Below are positions 49,340 to 60,800 of a DNA stretch of 64,000 nucleotides, one piece after another. The position numbers and the translations under genes are program-made. Where the stretch lies: positions 310,001 to 374,000 of the forward strand of contig OZ017756.1 in assembly GCA_963969365.1 (NCBI GenBank), given 5' to 3'. Source of the DNA: Asterochloris sp. CNOR1. Its lineage: Eukaryota > Chlorophyta > Trebouxiophyceae > Trebouxiales > Trebouxiaceae. The notes below the pieces were generated by a model. That model made no database searches and was not told the DNA's origin. It worked only from the letters and a program-made list of their open reading frames with translations. Every line of letters begins with the position of its first letter. The first letter of the stretch is position 1.

Positions 49340-49995
49340 GTGTCAGTGCACAGCACTGCATGCCTGAGAAGCCAGACAACTGTGCAGCATGGGAGGCAGC
49401 ACTCTGGTGGTACTGGTGTGATTGAGAGGAGTGAAGTGGCACGCGGCTGGCCATGCAGTGCCCTAGTGGCAGGGAAACGAACATGACTTTATGATATTAG
49501 CAGTGCTCCCTGACAATCAAATGCATTGTGCTCCATCATTTATTGCTGGCTAATCTCGTCCATGTACACCTTTTGCTTGCCCTGCTTGCTTGCTTGCCCA
49601 CATGCAGGTATTCTTTTAAATGAATGCCTTTGCCTCCACGAGTGCATTTCAGTGTCAAGTGCCATGACCTAGATGTCACTTGACTTCCCATACACTCAGG
49701 GGCATTCTGGGGTCAAGCCCCAAGCAAGGGTACAATACCTGAAATATGCTGGAGGAAATGTACTTGCCATCATGTGAGTCAGCACACGAATAACGGCTAG
49801 TACTCAGATATTTATTCAATCACTGCTTTCCGATCACCTCAATCAATAAATGGGATGACCACCACGGCCAACACGAGCAGGTGGGCGACTGAGTGCTCGC
49901 ATGATAACTGCATGACAGGGCTTGCTGACACATCTTGCACTTTTCGCTGCAGACCACACCAAGCTGACACGGCGTGGCCTAGGCATGCCGTTGTC
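49340..49995. other. Intergenic region after methyltransferase
   Basis: About 650 bp, less GC-rich than the genes, with the methyltransferase 3' UTR. No gene, repeat or RNA is recognisable. The part from 49740 to 49990 may carry the promoter of the next small gene. Confidence 0.5.
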
Positions 49996-50355
49996 ATGGG
50001 AGCTCGTGTTGATCAGCTGGAGGTCTACAAATCTGCGCTGCTGGACCAAGTCCAGGAGCTTCAGGTCAGCAAGCAGCGGGATACCATCGCATTCCCTGTG
50101 AAAGAGCTTGTGACGTACAGGGCCAATGCAGACCTGGTGGTGTGCAAGCTCACAACAGAGATGTCGGCCCTCAAGAAGTGAAGACTTGCAATCTCAGCAG
50201 CCACTGAGCCCTGACTCTCCTGCTCCACAGGCCCCAAGAGTTCGTGAATCCCGTGAACTCAAGCCTCAAGACGCTGCTTACATCTCTGTGCTGATGTTTG
50301 TGCTGGCCTTGGCTTGGGTCATTTCGGTCCGTTCGGTTTCCCACTGTCTGTCCTG
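49996..50355 (+). CDS. Possible small coiled-coil protein with a C-terminal membrane anchor
   Basis: Weak candidate. ATG 49996 begins MGARVDQLEVYKSALLDQVQ, a likely short coiled coil. One splice model joins it at 50059 (CAG/GTCAGC) to an exon from 50231 that reads APRVRESRELKPQDAAYISV followed by LMFVLALAWVISV, a single hydrophobic helix near the C-terminus, then stop at about 50356. This would be a tail-anchored protein of roughly 60 residues. The other model reads through to a stop at 50181 (TEMSALKK) and has no membrane segment. Between the two models the codons at 50060-50180 also look protein-like. I cannot name a family. Confidence 0.35.
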
Positions 50356-50381
50356 ATCGGTTTCCCACTGTCTGTCCTGAT
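50334..50381. repeat. 24-bp perfect tandem duplication
   Basis: Two adjacent copies of a 24-bp unit beginning CGGTTTCCCACTGTCTGTCC, at the 3' end of the doubtful small gene. Confidence 0.9.
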
Positions 50382-50733
50382 CTGTCAGAACACTTGCAAA
50401 GTAAACAGTGCTCCTTCCATGTCGGTGTCATGATGCTGCTGACGTCTCTGCGTGTGATGTAAGTGCTGTGCCATGGGTTGGCTCAGTGTCCGCTGAATAA
50501 ATGACTTGTCAGTCGTGTTGGCTTGGCTCTGTCGGTGTAATGCTGGACCAGTTGAATTTTCAGCATACTCCACTGGCACACCTGTTGGGCTCCTGCAGGC
50601 TAGCTGTGGGGGCACTGTCAACTCAGATGGGGAGCCCATTGGGGTCCTGCAGCTCGGCCATGTGGCCAGAAGGGAAGTCCAGTATGACGCAAGATACCCC
50701 CCTGCGAACATACCCAGCAGTCCGGTATATGCC

Positions 50734-53521
50734 ATGCTCCATCGATCTTTGTCAGGATGTGTTGGTTGCCTCTTCAGCCAGGCATTGAAGAGGCAGTATG
50801 CAAGCAACACAGTTGGCACCCTCACCGGCCTGTACAAACAGGCTGCCACTGCTGCACAGGATGCTGTGGAGAAAGTTATGCAGCCAGGTCTGTGGTAGTG
50901 TGTCAAAGCAAGACCTGCTGTGTGGCCGCAGCTTGCCCCAAGCCTTATCATCAAACCACTGATCGAAGCAGGGCAGTGTTTGACAGATTGCTAGCCACCG
51001 CCCAGTATTTCTGCACTGCTCTGCAGGTGGCCGTTGGACTGCAGACAGCATCCCAGACCTGAAAGGAAAAACTTTTGTTGTGACGGGAGCCACATCTGGC
51101 ATTGGCTTCCAGGCAGCTCAGGCAGGTACAGTCCAGCCCAGCAGCATAGCCGCAAGGACTGCCATGCACAGGGCTCAGGCTGATTCTGCACTTGTCGCAG
51201 GCCCTAAGTCACTCAGGAGGAGAGGTAGTGCTTGTTGGCCGCAATCCTGACAAAGGCATCAGGTGCGGCTGCTGCATGCCCTGAGAGTACACACACCCTC
51301 AAGCATGCTAGCCTGCAGGCTTTGCTGTGTATCCAGCAGCCTGTCAGATTCTCTCTTCTTTACCCATTTGAAAACTTCTCCAAAGTGCAAACACTGCTTG
51401 TGGGGGGATTGCCCAGAGCCCTGCCCACCAGCAAACACGTGTGCCTCCTCAGGTTCCGAATTTCTCTATAGGTCCCTACAAGCTGTCCAGCAAGCCGTGC
51501 CTGGCGCCAAAGTCAGCTTCTTGGAGTGTGACCTGGAGTGTTTTGCCTCCATCAAACGCTTTGTGCACCGCCTCCGCGAAGAGCATGAACAGCTCACAGT
51601 GCTGCTAAACAACGCTGGCGTTTTCATGCCACCTGGCGGCAAGACCAAAAGGGGGTTTGAGGTGAGTGTGCATTGCTGGCAGGCGTCATTACCTCAGGGC
51701 TTTGTTTTGCTAGCTGCAGCGCTGCACTGCTGGTGGGGCATTGCTTATAGCTGCTGACAGCTTGCTGCCTCCAGCCTTTGCATGGGTGTGGCAGTCTTCA
51801 ATCCTCGCTGGCACCGTGTTGCCTCAGAGGGCTTGTGCACTGTTTGGCACTGTCTGTAGCCTCATTGCAACGGTCAACTGATGTGCAGCATAAAGTTGCC
51901 TTTGATTGCTGTTTGGCCTTACAGAGCAGGCTGGTGACAGACTTCATCAATTCATCTCCCTGACTTGCCTCCTGCTGGCTTTTCGCCGTCCAGTCAGTGC
52001 TGCCTAAGGTTTTTGATGACCACTGGCTTTGCCACACCCAGCCAACACATCTGCTGGCACGCTGTTTGAGCATCGCACTTCTTGGCACTGCAGAGAACTC
52101 TGATGACCAATGTCTTTGGCCCTGCCTACCTGACGCACCTCCTGCTGGACCAGCTGAAGGCTGCGGCACCTTCACGAATTGTCTGGGTGTCCTCCCAGCT
52201 GGAGGCAGTGGGCACTCTCAACTGGGACGACCTCAGGTGACTGAGCCCAGCTGCCTCTTGAGTCACATCACATCCCCTGCTGCACAAGCCTGCAGACATC
52301 CTGTTGACCTGTCTGGTGTCCTTTCAGCTGCAACCATTGCGCTTGCAGCAGAGGGTTTTTCCCACAGGACAATCTTGGATGCCTGCTCTGCCTTATGCGC
52401 ATCTGTGCGTGCTGGGCATGCTCTCAGTGGTCTGCACGGGCCATTCCTTCTGCTGTGAACGGTCTGCGGCTTTTCTGGTCATTGCAGCGGGAGAACAGAG
52501 CTGTCACTTTGTTCTGCTTGATCATGCTTGACTTTTCGCCATTAATGCAATGGGAGGGCCAGGTGCTGGGGTGCTGAAGGTGCCTTGCTGCCCGCAGAGG
52601 CGTCAAGGCAGGCAGCAGCGACGTTCAGGCATATGGCACGTCCAAGCTGATGATCCTCATGCTGCAGCGGGAGATGCAGCATCGGCTGCAGGGCTCAGGC
52701 GTGGACTCAATTGCCTGCCAGCCAGGTGGGGACAGCTGCAGGGTGCACTGCTCCAGCATTGCTGATCAGCTGCTTCTGCAGACTTGTTGTGTGTGGGCAC
52801 TGTGGCCTGCTGCAGCTTACAGCACGCATCAAGTCCACCACAGTTCACTACAACAGGTAATGTGCAATCCCCCTGTGGGGGAAAAGTACCATTGAGCGAT
52901 TGGCCAGCTTGAAGTGCAGCATGGGTCATCAACGCTGCACGTGCTATGCCAACTGGGCTGCGTTGCTTGAGCCCTCCAGATGCCTGATGCTGCAGACTCT
53001 TGAGGTCCTGCTGTCTGGGTGGGCACTGGCCACAGGCTGCCATGCTTCAGCCAGGTCTAGTCTTTGACAGGGGGGCGCAGCTGCAGGTTGCGCTGCTCCA
53101 GCCCTCTCTACTGGCGGATTGCTGCAGCCCAGTGTCCTCAGAAAGGACCTGGCAGGGCTTGGCCTAGGGTGGCAACCTGCTTCAGACCCTACCTGCATGC
53201 CCTGCAGGCATGACCAGCTCACCTGTGTTTGGCAAGGCGGACCATGGGAAGCCGCAGGCATACGTGTTTGAGGCTGCACAGGCACTCATGGGGCAGACAG
53301 AGGAGCGTGGGGCCCTCCCCCTGCTGTATGCCAGCGTGGCTGCAGATGTGGCGGGTGGCGCATACATAGGCCCAGCCTGGGCAGGCCCTGTGCCTCTCAA
53401 TCTCATGAACACTGGGCAGCATGAGCCTGCTAGTCATGAAGTCAAGGATGCTGCTGCATGCAGCAGGCTATATGATGCAGTCATCAACATATTGCATGAG
53501 CATGCAGGGGACACTAGTTGA
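50734..53521 (+). CDS. Short-chain dehydrogenase/reductase (retinol dehydrogenase / protochlorophyllide reductase-like subfamily)
   Basis: NAD(P)-dependent oxidoreductase of the extended-loop SDR type; substrate unknown. Seven exons (50734-50887, 51027-51121, 51201-51262, 51472-51661, 52094-52236, 52598-52725, 53208-53521) total 362 codons, all in phase, provided the second intron starts with GC (51122). Landmarks: LKGKTFVVTGATSGIGFQAA (cofactor loop TGxxxGIG); VVLVGRNPDK; FLECDLECFASIKRFVHRLR; LLNNAGVFMPPGG (NNAG); TNVFGPAYLTHLLLDQL; IVWVSSQLEAVG (catalytic Ser); VQAYGTSKLMILML (YxxxK); ACQPGMTSSPVF. The N-terminal 50 residues are basic and may be a targeting segment. A longer 5' ORF reaches back to 50506 in the same frame. 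The C-terminal 90 residues (ALPLLYASVAADVAGGAYIG) match the normal SDR end. Confidence 0.92.
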
Positions 53522-53905
53522 GCAGTTGAAAGGGACAGCGCCCTTGTAACAGTGGCAAGAACAGGGGTGCTGCAGATGGCTACACTTCAAGCAGTGGCGC
53601 ACTGCTGCAAAGAATTCCCAGCACATTTAGCAGTGCCTACATGGCAGAAGAGAGTACTAGATTGTGGCACTACATGAGTATGGAGGCCCCAAGTTTCTTG
53701 GAGATACTACCAGCAGTTAACTTCCCAATCCCCTGCTGCCGATGCGTTCGTAGGCCACAGAGCTAAGGTGTGGTGGTCTTTTGGCGTTTTTGAGCTCAGA
53801 AGGACACAGTGGATGTTGCAGGCTGCCTGTCTCATAGGCCTGCCTACCTCATCAACCTGAGATCGTGCCAGGCTAAACTTGCTGAGCATTCCAGCATCCT
53901 GCAAG
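53522..53905. other. Intergenic region, SDR to LLP gene
   Basis: About 380 bp between two plus-strand genes. A TGTAA at 53545-53549 is the usual green-algal polyadenylation signal but lies very close to the stop. Nothing else is recognised. Confidence 0.4.
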
Positions 53906-55393
53906 ATGGCAAAATCGATACGCAGCAAGAGCAAGAGGGCGTTCAGGAAACAGAGAGCGTGAGCTTTGACTGAATGTTGGCTGCTGATGTCTTTGCTTTC
54001 ACAACATCTCCACTCTCCAATCGTGCAGGCTGCTGTCTCATGGCCTGGTCAATCATGTGCTGCTCTCTTCAGGGAGAAGCTTGCTGTGGCGCCCCACAAG
54101 GCGGAGGCTGAGGAGCGCTTGCAGGCTGTGATGGACAAGTCCCTGGCAGCTGGTGAAGCAGCCCAGCTACAGCGGGTGAGCCTTGGAGTCTGGTTGCTTG
54201 GCCCAGCATTGCACCTGGCCCATCATTGCCCGTGGGTGTCGCTGGGCGGCATCAACAGTGCAGGGTACTTCCACACTGTGATGTGGGTGACAGCCAGCGG
54301 GGCAACCCTGCAGTCTGTAGGTCGCACGCATGCCTGGCTGAGTCTCGATCCCAGCCGCTCTGCCTTCAGTGGCCTGCTGTGCAGCATGCTGCAGGGCCCC
54401 GTTTGCGCTTGTTTGCTGGTGGTCATGCAAATTTGGCAACAGGAGGTCACGTGTGACGCCCCGCGAGGGAGCCTGCTTGGCATGGCCTATGCGTCCTGTA
54501 TGCTGAGCTGTATTGAGAAGCTGTCCAGAGGGCGCCGCCACTGCAGGGCAACTTGTTCAGCAAGCAGTGACTCCCTTGTCGTGTGCATGCTGTCAACGCA
54601 CCCTCTGTGCTGTACAGTGGTATCTTTGCACTCCACTGCCGCTCTGCGCATGCTGGCACCACATGGCAGCGGCTGTGCAGCCAACATCTGTGCTCCTCTT
54701 CTAGAAGCATGTCTGCTGCTTGTCACACACTGCAGCAACATCCAGAATTCTGCGTGCTGTGGAGCAGTCAGGACTGATGCTGTTCCGCTGCGGCCCACTT
54801 CTGCCAAAGCGCTGTCATCTTGCCGCAGGCTGCAGAGCAGGCAGATGGCATGCAAGTGGAGGCTAAGCCTCAGGATGCAGCTGAGCAGGCTGCAGAGGCA
54901 CCCATGGATGTGGACAGTAACAAGTGAGTCCGTTTGCAGGCTGCAGGCAGCAGTGCCTCACCCAGCCCTGCTCTGGCCAACGTCACACGCCCCGCCTGCC
55001 AAAGACATTTCAGGCCTGTGCTGACTGCCAAGTTTTGCAGCGCAAGCCTGCAAGCTGCATCGGACTGGCCTCTTCAGGCTACACTGCAAGCGTTGCCTGC
55101 TTTGGGCTGCCTGCCCTCAGGTTCAGTTCCATCTGGTGTGCCAGGAACCTGTTTGTATAAGCATTGCTCCACCCTGTACTGCAACCAGGCCTGTGCCTCA
55201 CCTGCGACAGTCTTTGTGCTGCAGCAAGAGCAGGAAGGGCTTCAAAGTACGGGGGAGGATCAGCAAAAAGGGTGCCAACAAGTCACGGAATCCACTGAAC
55301 ATTCCGTTCAAGCCCAGCAACACCAAAATGGCCAAAGCAAAAGGCGCACATAAGAAGCCAAGCAAAGCCAAAGGCAGAAAGGGTCGCAAATAA
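53906..55393 (+). CDS. LLP / UPF0642-like basic nucleolar protein, 139 aa
   Basis: Small, very basic, probably nucleolar protein of the LLPH / UPF0642 type. Four exons (53906-53958, 54073-54175, 54829-54923, 55225-55393) total 140 codons with phases matched. The N-terminus MAKSIRSKSKRAFRKQR is the family signature (MAKSxRSKxKR). An acidic/helical stretch follows (KAEAEERLQAVMDKSLAAGE), then AEAPMDVDSN, an MDVD-type patch seen in yeast relatives. The C-terminus is highly basic: KSRKGFKVRGRISKKGANKS and ends KPSKAKGRKGRK. Ribosome-biogenesis or RNA binding is the likely theme by family but is not shown by the sequence alone. Confidence 0.8.
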
Positions 55394-56023
55394 GAGTGCA
55401 AGCTCGTGCAAGAAATGAACAGGTGCCAATCAAAGTTGCTTAGATCCTCCCTCAGAAGGGTCCTCACAGTCAGTGTGTCTCTTGCATTGGACCTCGGCTG
55501 CGTCAGTCTACATCATGAATGCCACTCAAGCATCTGTGAAGCACTGCCTGGCAATTCATGCTAAGTTGCGGCCCAAGAAAGTCATGTGCTCACCTGCATG
55601 CAAGTCAATGGCTACATTACTGGGCTGTACCCATACCTGCGCAGATATCAGCAAAGAGATGACTTACAATGCATGGCTGCAACGTGCCGTCTGGCCTGTG
55701 CACGCTGGGCAGTTGCGTAAGTCAATGTGGAACCCTTTGGGTGCAAGTTGCCTCCACAGTCTGCAGCGCTGAGCGCATCAGTGCCTCAGCAGTTTGAACC
55801 CCATTGCAAGTTGCATGCAAATACACTGGTGGAGCTTAGATGTGCAGACCCATGTCACAAATCAAAGATTTACATGCGTGCAAATTCAGAGCTACCCCAT
55901 GAGACAAGGCTATGCCTGTCTGTCAGCAGATATTGGACGTAAGACTGCAGTGACTGGTGATCTTCTGGGCAGCAGCTAGCGGTCGCTTATTACAAGAATT
56001 CATGTACAACTTATTACAGCAGA
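55394..56023. other. Intergenic region between convergent LLP and CXIP4-like genes
   Basis: About 630 bp with the 3' ends of both transcripts. Open frames are short and show no splice-consistent extension. No repeat or RNA gene is recognised. Confidence 0.5.
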
Positions 56024-57378
56024 CTATTCAGAGGACGAGGTACTGTCGCGCTTCCTGCGCTTGCTCTTGTGCTTGTGCTTTTTGTCCTTGGACGATTTCT
56101 CCTGCACACGGCTGCACAACTCAGCCTCTGCAGTGCTGATGCTAGTAGGTCAATGCAGTCACCATTTGCAGGTAGTACCTTTTTGTGCTTTGACCTCTTG
56201 CTCTTTGAGCTGCTATCTTTGTGTTTGCGCTTCACGCCCTTGCTCTGCAGCACAGCACTGATGTCAGCTCTCAGGCAGATACAAGGCCAACCAGAGGAAT
56301 GGCTTGTGACCTCATATGTTGCACTGCAAGATTTGCTGCACATGTCTCACTGCAGGGGCCACAAGGGGTTTATCCCCATGCTCTCTTTCCCCTCTTACTC
56401 GCCAAGGCGAAAGCCCACAAACATGCAATGCAGCGCAAGCCCAACTTGCACGGCTTGCGCACCCCAGCAGGTATGCTGGTCCCTTCTCCAGTGCCTCTTG
56501 ATCACTATCAGGTGCGACATGAGGGCAAGTCACCTTGTGTTGCCGCTTCCGCCTCACGCTCCCAGAGTCTGAATTGCTCTCAGAGCCCGAGCCATCAGAG
56601 CTCAGCGAGCTCAGATCACTCAGGTCCTCCGCCTGGGGCCCTGCTGGGATGCTGGGCAGCAGGGGCTTCCCAGACGCAGCAGCCGCCGCAGCCGCCTCAG
56701 CCGTTGTCGGCGCCTGAAAGTGAGCTGAGAGGTGGTTGCGGCACTGCTTGGTCAGGTGGCCAAGCTGCCCACAGATGCGGCAGGCCCCCCGGTTCTGCCC
56801 CCCGATGGCGCCCTGATTACGTGCCAGCGTTATGAGGGCCGAGAAGTCCTCCACAGCAGTGTTGAATCCGCCTACAGCATGGAAGGCAGCTGTCTGGGGT
56901 GCATGAGCAGAGCTTGGCATGGGTGCCAAGCATGTAAGCCACTTGCTTGAAGTCAGCAGCCTTGCAGGAAGACAAAGACTGGTGCGATGCAATGACCACA
57001 TGCTGCAAGTGTTTGGGTTCCACAGATTGGCTGGAAGCAGCCCCTCAATTGATGCAGCTGGTACAAAAAGGCACCCAAGCTGACAACACACACCTGTCTT
57101 CTCAACAATGTCTGCTGCAGCCGCCCTCCGCGCAGCTCTGCCCCCCCCAAACTGTGGGGCTGGCAGCCCTGCCTCCACAGCTGCATTGTCTCCTCCTGAT
57201 TGCTGCAAGCCCACTGCATCTGTCCAGATGCTGTGGGTATTGTGTGCTGTGCTGCAGCAAGTATAGCGTGAGTGAGTTCAATAAGCAGGGGTTGGCAGGC
57301 AGCCACTCAATTGCAGCAAAGAACACACCTTGTCCTGACTCTGTTGGTGCTGGCTTTTAGCTTGCCAGTCATCGACAT
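56024..57378 (-). CDS. CXIP4-like CCHC zinc-knuckle protein
   Basis: Nuclear or nucleolar zinc-knuckle protein related to plant CAX-interacting protein 4. The exon 57378-57329 begins MSMTGKLKASTNRVRT, like the CXIP4 start (basic, NNRV-type). The main exon 56871-56534 carries GGFNTAVEDFSALITLARNQ and the knuckle CRICGQLGHLTKQC, followed by RNHLSA, the CXIP4 form of the motif. It ends in an acidic/Ser-rich block (DLSDLSSLSSDGSGSESNSD). Exons 56244-56179 (KGVKRKHKDSSSKSKRSKHK) and 56101-56024 (KSSKDKKHKHKSKRRKRDST, then SSSE, stop) form the Lys/Ser tail. The exon between 57329 and 56871 (about 57170-57095) is real-looking, but its frame and acceptor are not resolved. The role in RNA metabolism is inferred from composition. 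Divergent from SUV3. Confidence 0.78.
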
Positions 57379-57805
57379 GGCTACGGGTGGCTTTTAGCAC
57401 TGGGAAGTGTAGATGTGCAGGCAGATGCAGTGAAGTGCAAGCTGTGGCCTCAGCAGTGGCGGCTGGCACCGTGGAAGTTCAAACCGATGTTCAAACATAC
57501 GTCTGAGGACAACCCAACCAACTTCATGGTCTGACAGCTATCTGGAGCCATGGCAGGCCGGAAGGACAGGTCCGTCCAACTTCTGCGGCTTTGCCTAAGA
57601 ACAGGACTGGAATGGTGGCCTGGGAGGCTGCATCCGGAATTCAGGGCTGCTCAGCAGATTGCTCTCAACCAGCTTGGAGGCCACAGGCAGATCTCCACCA
57701 CGGCAGAGCAGCAGGCCAGGCCACGCAAGGCACAAGACAAACAGGCATGCTTGGATACTCTGCTCTTCTGTTATTCTCCGTTGAGCTGTATCAGCGCCAT
57801 TGTAG
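57379..57805. promoter_or_regulatory. Bidirectional region, CXIP4-like gene and SUV3
   Basis: About 430 bp between opposed starts. An open frame from 57550 on the plus strand is in another frame from SUV3 and may be a 5' leader exon or chance. No named promoter element is seen. Confidence 0.4.
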
Positions 57806-60800
57806 TTGCTGGCAACGCGCAACATGTGGACATCAACCACGTACTTGGCTGTGCAGAGTGGGAGCGCCACACCCAGGCAGCTGCTGCAGGCTGCCCAGCG
57901 CGTGGCTGCAACGGGCAGTGTGCCTCCCCGGGTGCCCGAGGGGCCAGACTCCGGCGCAGAGCAGCCAGACGGCAGCAGGCAGCGCAGGGGCAGCATGGCT
58001 GCCAAGAGGAAAGGGCGGCCTCGTTCAGAGTCCCCAGCAAAGCGGCAGGCCACAGGGAGCCGTCCCTTCCTGCCGCCGGCTGCCGCTGCTGCTGCCCAGG
58101 CTGCTGAGGCAGAGCACAGGGCGCTTCAGCGGCGGAAGGCTGCCAAGGCCGGCTCGCCGGGCCGCGCCCGGCCGGCTGCTGCACAGCCTAGGGCAGCAGA
58201 GGAGCCAGCCGTGGCCCAGGCCAGGTCCATCCATCTGGACAATGGCAGCTCTGAGGGGCAAAAGCCCCAGGGCAGACCCAGGCAGGCTGCAGCCCGGGCC
58301 GGATTCACAGAGCGGGATGGTGACAGTGCTGGAGGGCGGGAGCCTCACAGGAGGCTGGGCCGGCAACAGCGAGCCCGTATTGCTGCCCAAAAGACTGCAG
58401 CAGGATACATGCCTGCCAGCAAATCCACCAAGGCTGGCGCCGGCAGCGATGGCGCAGATGCTGGCATCAATACCAGAGGCAGTGCCAGCAATAAGCAGGG
58501 CCCTGGCGACAGGCCTGCCGCTGCCGAGGACCAGAGCAAAGTCAGCAAGCAGCTGCCGCCCGCCAAGCTGCCCAGCTACCAGGAGCTCTTGAAGATAGGG
58601 GCAGTCCATGACCTCAAGCCTGCCCAGCACCAGGCTGTGCTGGACCACGTCCTGCACTTCAGGCAGAGCAAGAGGGCGCAAGACCAGGCGCTAGCACTTT
58701 ATGTCAATGCCCAGGTGAGCAATGCTGGCGCTGACTCATGTCATCAGGCAGTTTGAACAGGGCAGGTGCTGTGCCTATTGGTGCTCAGCTGAGCGCTGCA
58801 CCGTGTTGTTGAGCAGCGTCGAGACACTCCACACGTCCCCCACAGGGTGGGGCTGCGTATGCTGACAGGACCGGGTGCTGACGCTGTATGTCAATGCTCA
58901 GGTCAGCAGTGTTGTAGCTGTATAGTGTTGTTGGGCAGGGTAGGGGAGTCAGGTGGAGGCTGCCATATGCGCAAGCTGTGCCAGCATGACAGCGCATGCG
59001 CTGTCGGTCCTGTTGCTCACCCTCCCCCGTGCGTCCCACCTGCAGATGTTCCAAAGGACGACAGGCGTGCTCCAGTCCCTGATTTTGGCCCACATGACCC
59101 CCGATCTGGCAGACTCTTTCACACGGGCAGAGACAGGCACCCTGCAGGAGCAGCTGTTTGACATCTATGCTGAGTATGTGCTGGAGGAGCACCGTGACGA
59201 ACTGCAGGCTTACAAGTGAGTGTCTTAAGTTGACCTGGCTTGAGTCCTGCATGCTGGCGCATGGGCATCACAAGCATGAAGAGCCTAGCTCTGTTCTGTG
59301 GGAAGATTGGCTGCAGATGAGGCAGGGCTGTCTGCAGATGCATGGCTTTCGGCATGCACCATCCCCCTGGGTGGGCGTTGGCTGCAGGTTGTTGGTCTGC
59401 TGCACCAGTGGCTTGCGCATCAGCAGGTCGAGCTACAGGGCCACACAGAAGCTCAAAAGTTATGGCAGCACACAGGCATCGTGTGCCTCAAATCCTGTCC
59501 CACCCGGGCTGCAGGATCAAGCGAGTTTTGCTACCTGAGTAATGTCAGCTGTGTGGTGTGATCATGCTGTTGCTCCTGCACTGCCTCAGCACGGCCCAAG
59601 TGGGAGATGGGTGGAGCGGGGTGCAGGGCCAGCATAAGAGTCCCACATGTCTCTCTGAAGTTGCGGCATCAAGACAGCCAACAGCTGCAACTCTCCTCTG
59701 TCTAGAGCCTTACTCAACATGCGCATTGGCGTGGAGGGGTTGGCGAAGCTGCTAGTCCTGCAGCAGGCAGGCACCAGTGTTTGTGTTCAGTTGCAGAGGT
59801 TGATGGGGTTGGCGAGCTATCCTGGACCACTCAGTTGGGACCAGCATTGTACTCTGTGCCCGCAGGGAGCGCGTCAACACGGTTGACATGCGCAAGTCCC
59901 ACCTGTGGTACCCTGTTGCTCGAGCGCTGGAGCGGCGCATTGTTTACCACGCTGGGCCCACCAACAGCGGCAAGACCTATGAGGCATTGCAGGTGGGTTT
60001 TCCAGACCCTAGCAGCTCAGAAATGATGCCCATTACGCGGCTGCAGCAGACAACATGCCGGTCCTCCAGGACTCGCATGGGCGGCGCAGTCAGATGGCAG
60101 CAGACAAAGCAGTCCAGCACACTTGCACGAGCTGATGGACAGGCTTAGGCTGGCGCCACAAGGTCTTAACATCGGGGCTGTAGCTGTGGGCTGCCAGTGG
60201 CTGTGTGACAGACCAGTGTGAGCTGAAGAGCAGGCTCGGGCAGTGCACCAAGATTGCTAATGCCCTGCAGGAGAGGTGGACACTACTGGCATGCCCTGGC
60301 TGCTGCTCAGCCACACTGGCTGCTGCAACGTTGTCTGCTGCAGTCATGGCTGCTGCTCAGCCACACTGGCTGCAACCATGTCTGCTGCAGTCGTGGCTGC
60401 TAAAGGTGGCTGTGGGGCGCAATGCGGCGCTTCTCTGCGCCTGCATGCCGCAGACAAGTCAGCTGCAGCTCATCCAGAGCAGGTGCACTTGCTCATGCCC
60501 CCAGGTCTCCTGCAGAGTTCACAGCGGCCTTCACTGACCTCACAGCAACATGGACTGCGACAGGCAATGAACGGGGCCTGACCAGGTCTCTGCGCCTGTT
60601 GCACTGAATTCCGCAGGTCTGGCAAGCAAAGGCACCCTGGCCTGCTCCAGTCAGTCCTCGTGGTCCCACTGCAGGCCATGTAGGCTGCTCAGACAGGTCT
60701 CTGATGTACATCATTGAGAACAATGCTCTGCAGGCCATCAGGGCAGCTGAACCAGGCTGCACTGCAGCGCCCTGCTGACAGCGGGCAGGGCCAAAGCTGC

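Noticed and set aside
53966-55024. 352-codon plus-strand open frame
   Set aside because: It runs through exons and introns of the LLP gene in a different frame. The spliced four-exon model gives a recognised basic protein and exact codon count.
56312-57214. 300-codon zinc-knuckle open frame taken whole
   Set aside because: The knuckle exon is real (56871-56534), but the frame before and after it crosses introns, shown by GTGAC donor and CTGTAG acceptor and by the CXIP4 order of segments.
57591-58592. 333-codon plus-strand frame in the SUV3 first exon
   Set aside because: Overlapping frame of a low-complexity GC-rich exon; only the other frame leads into the helicase motifs.
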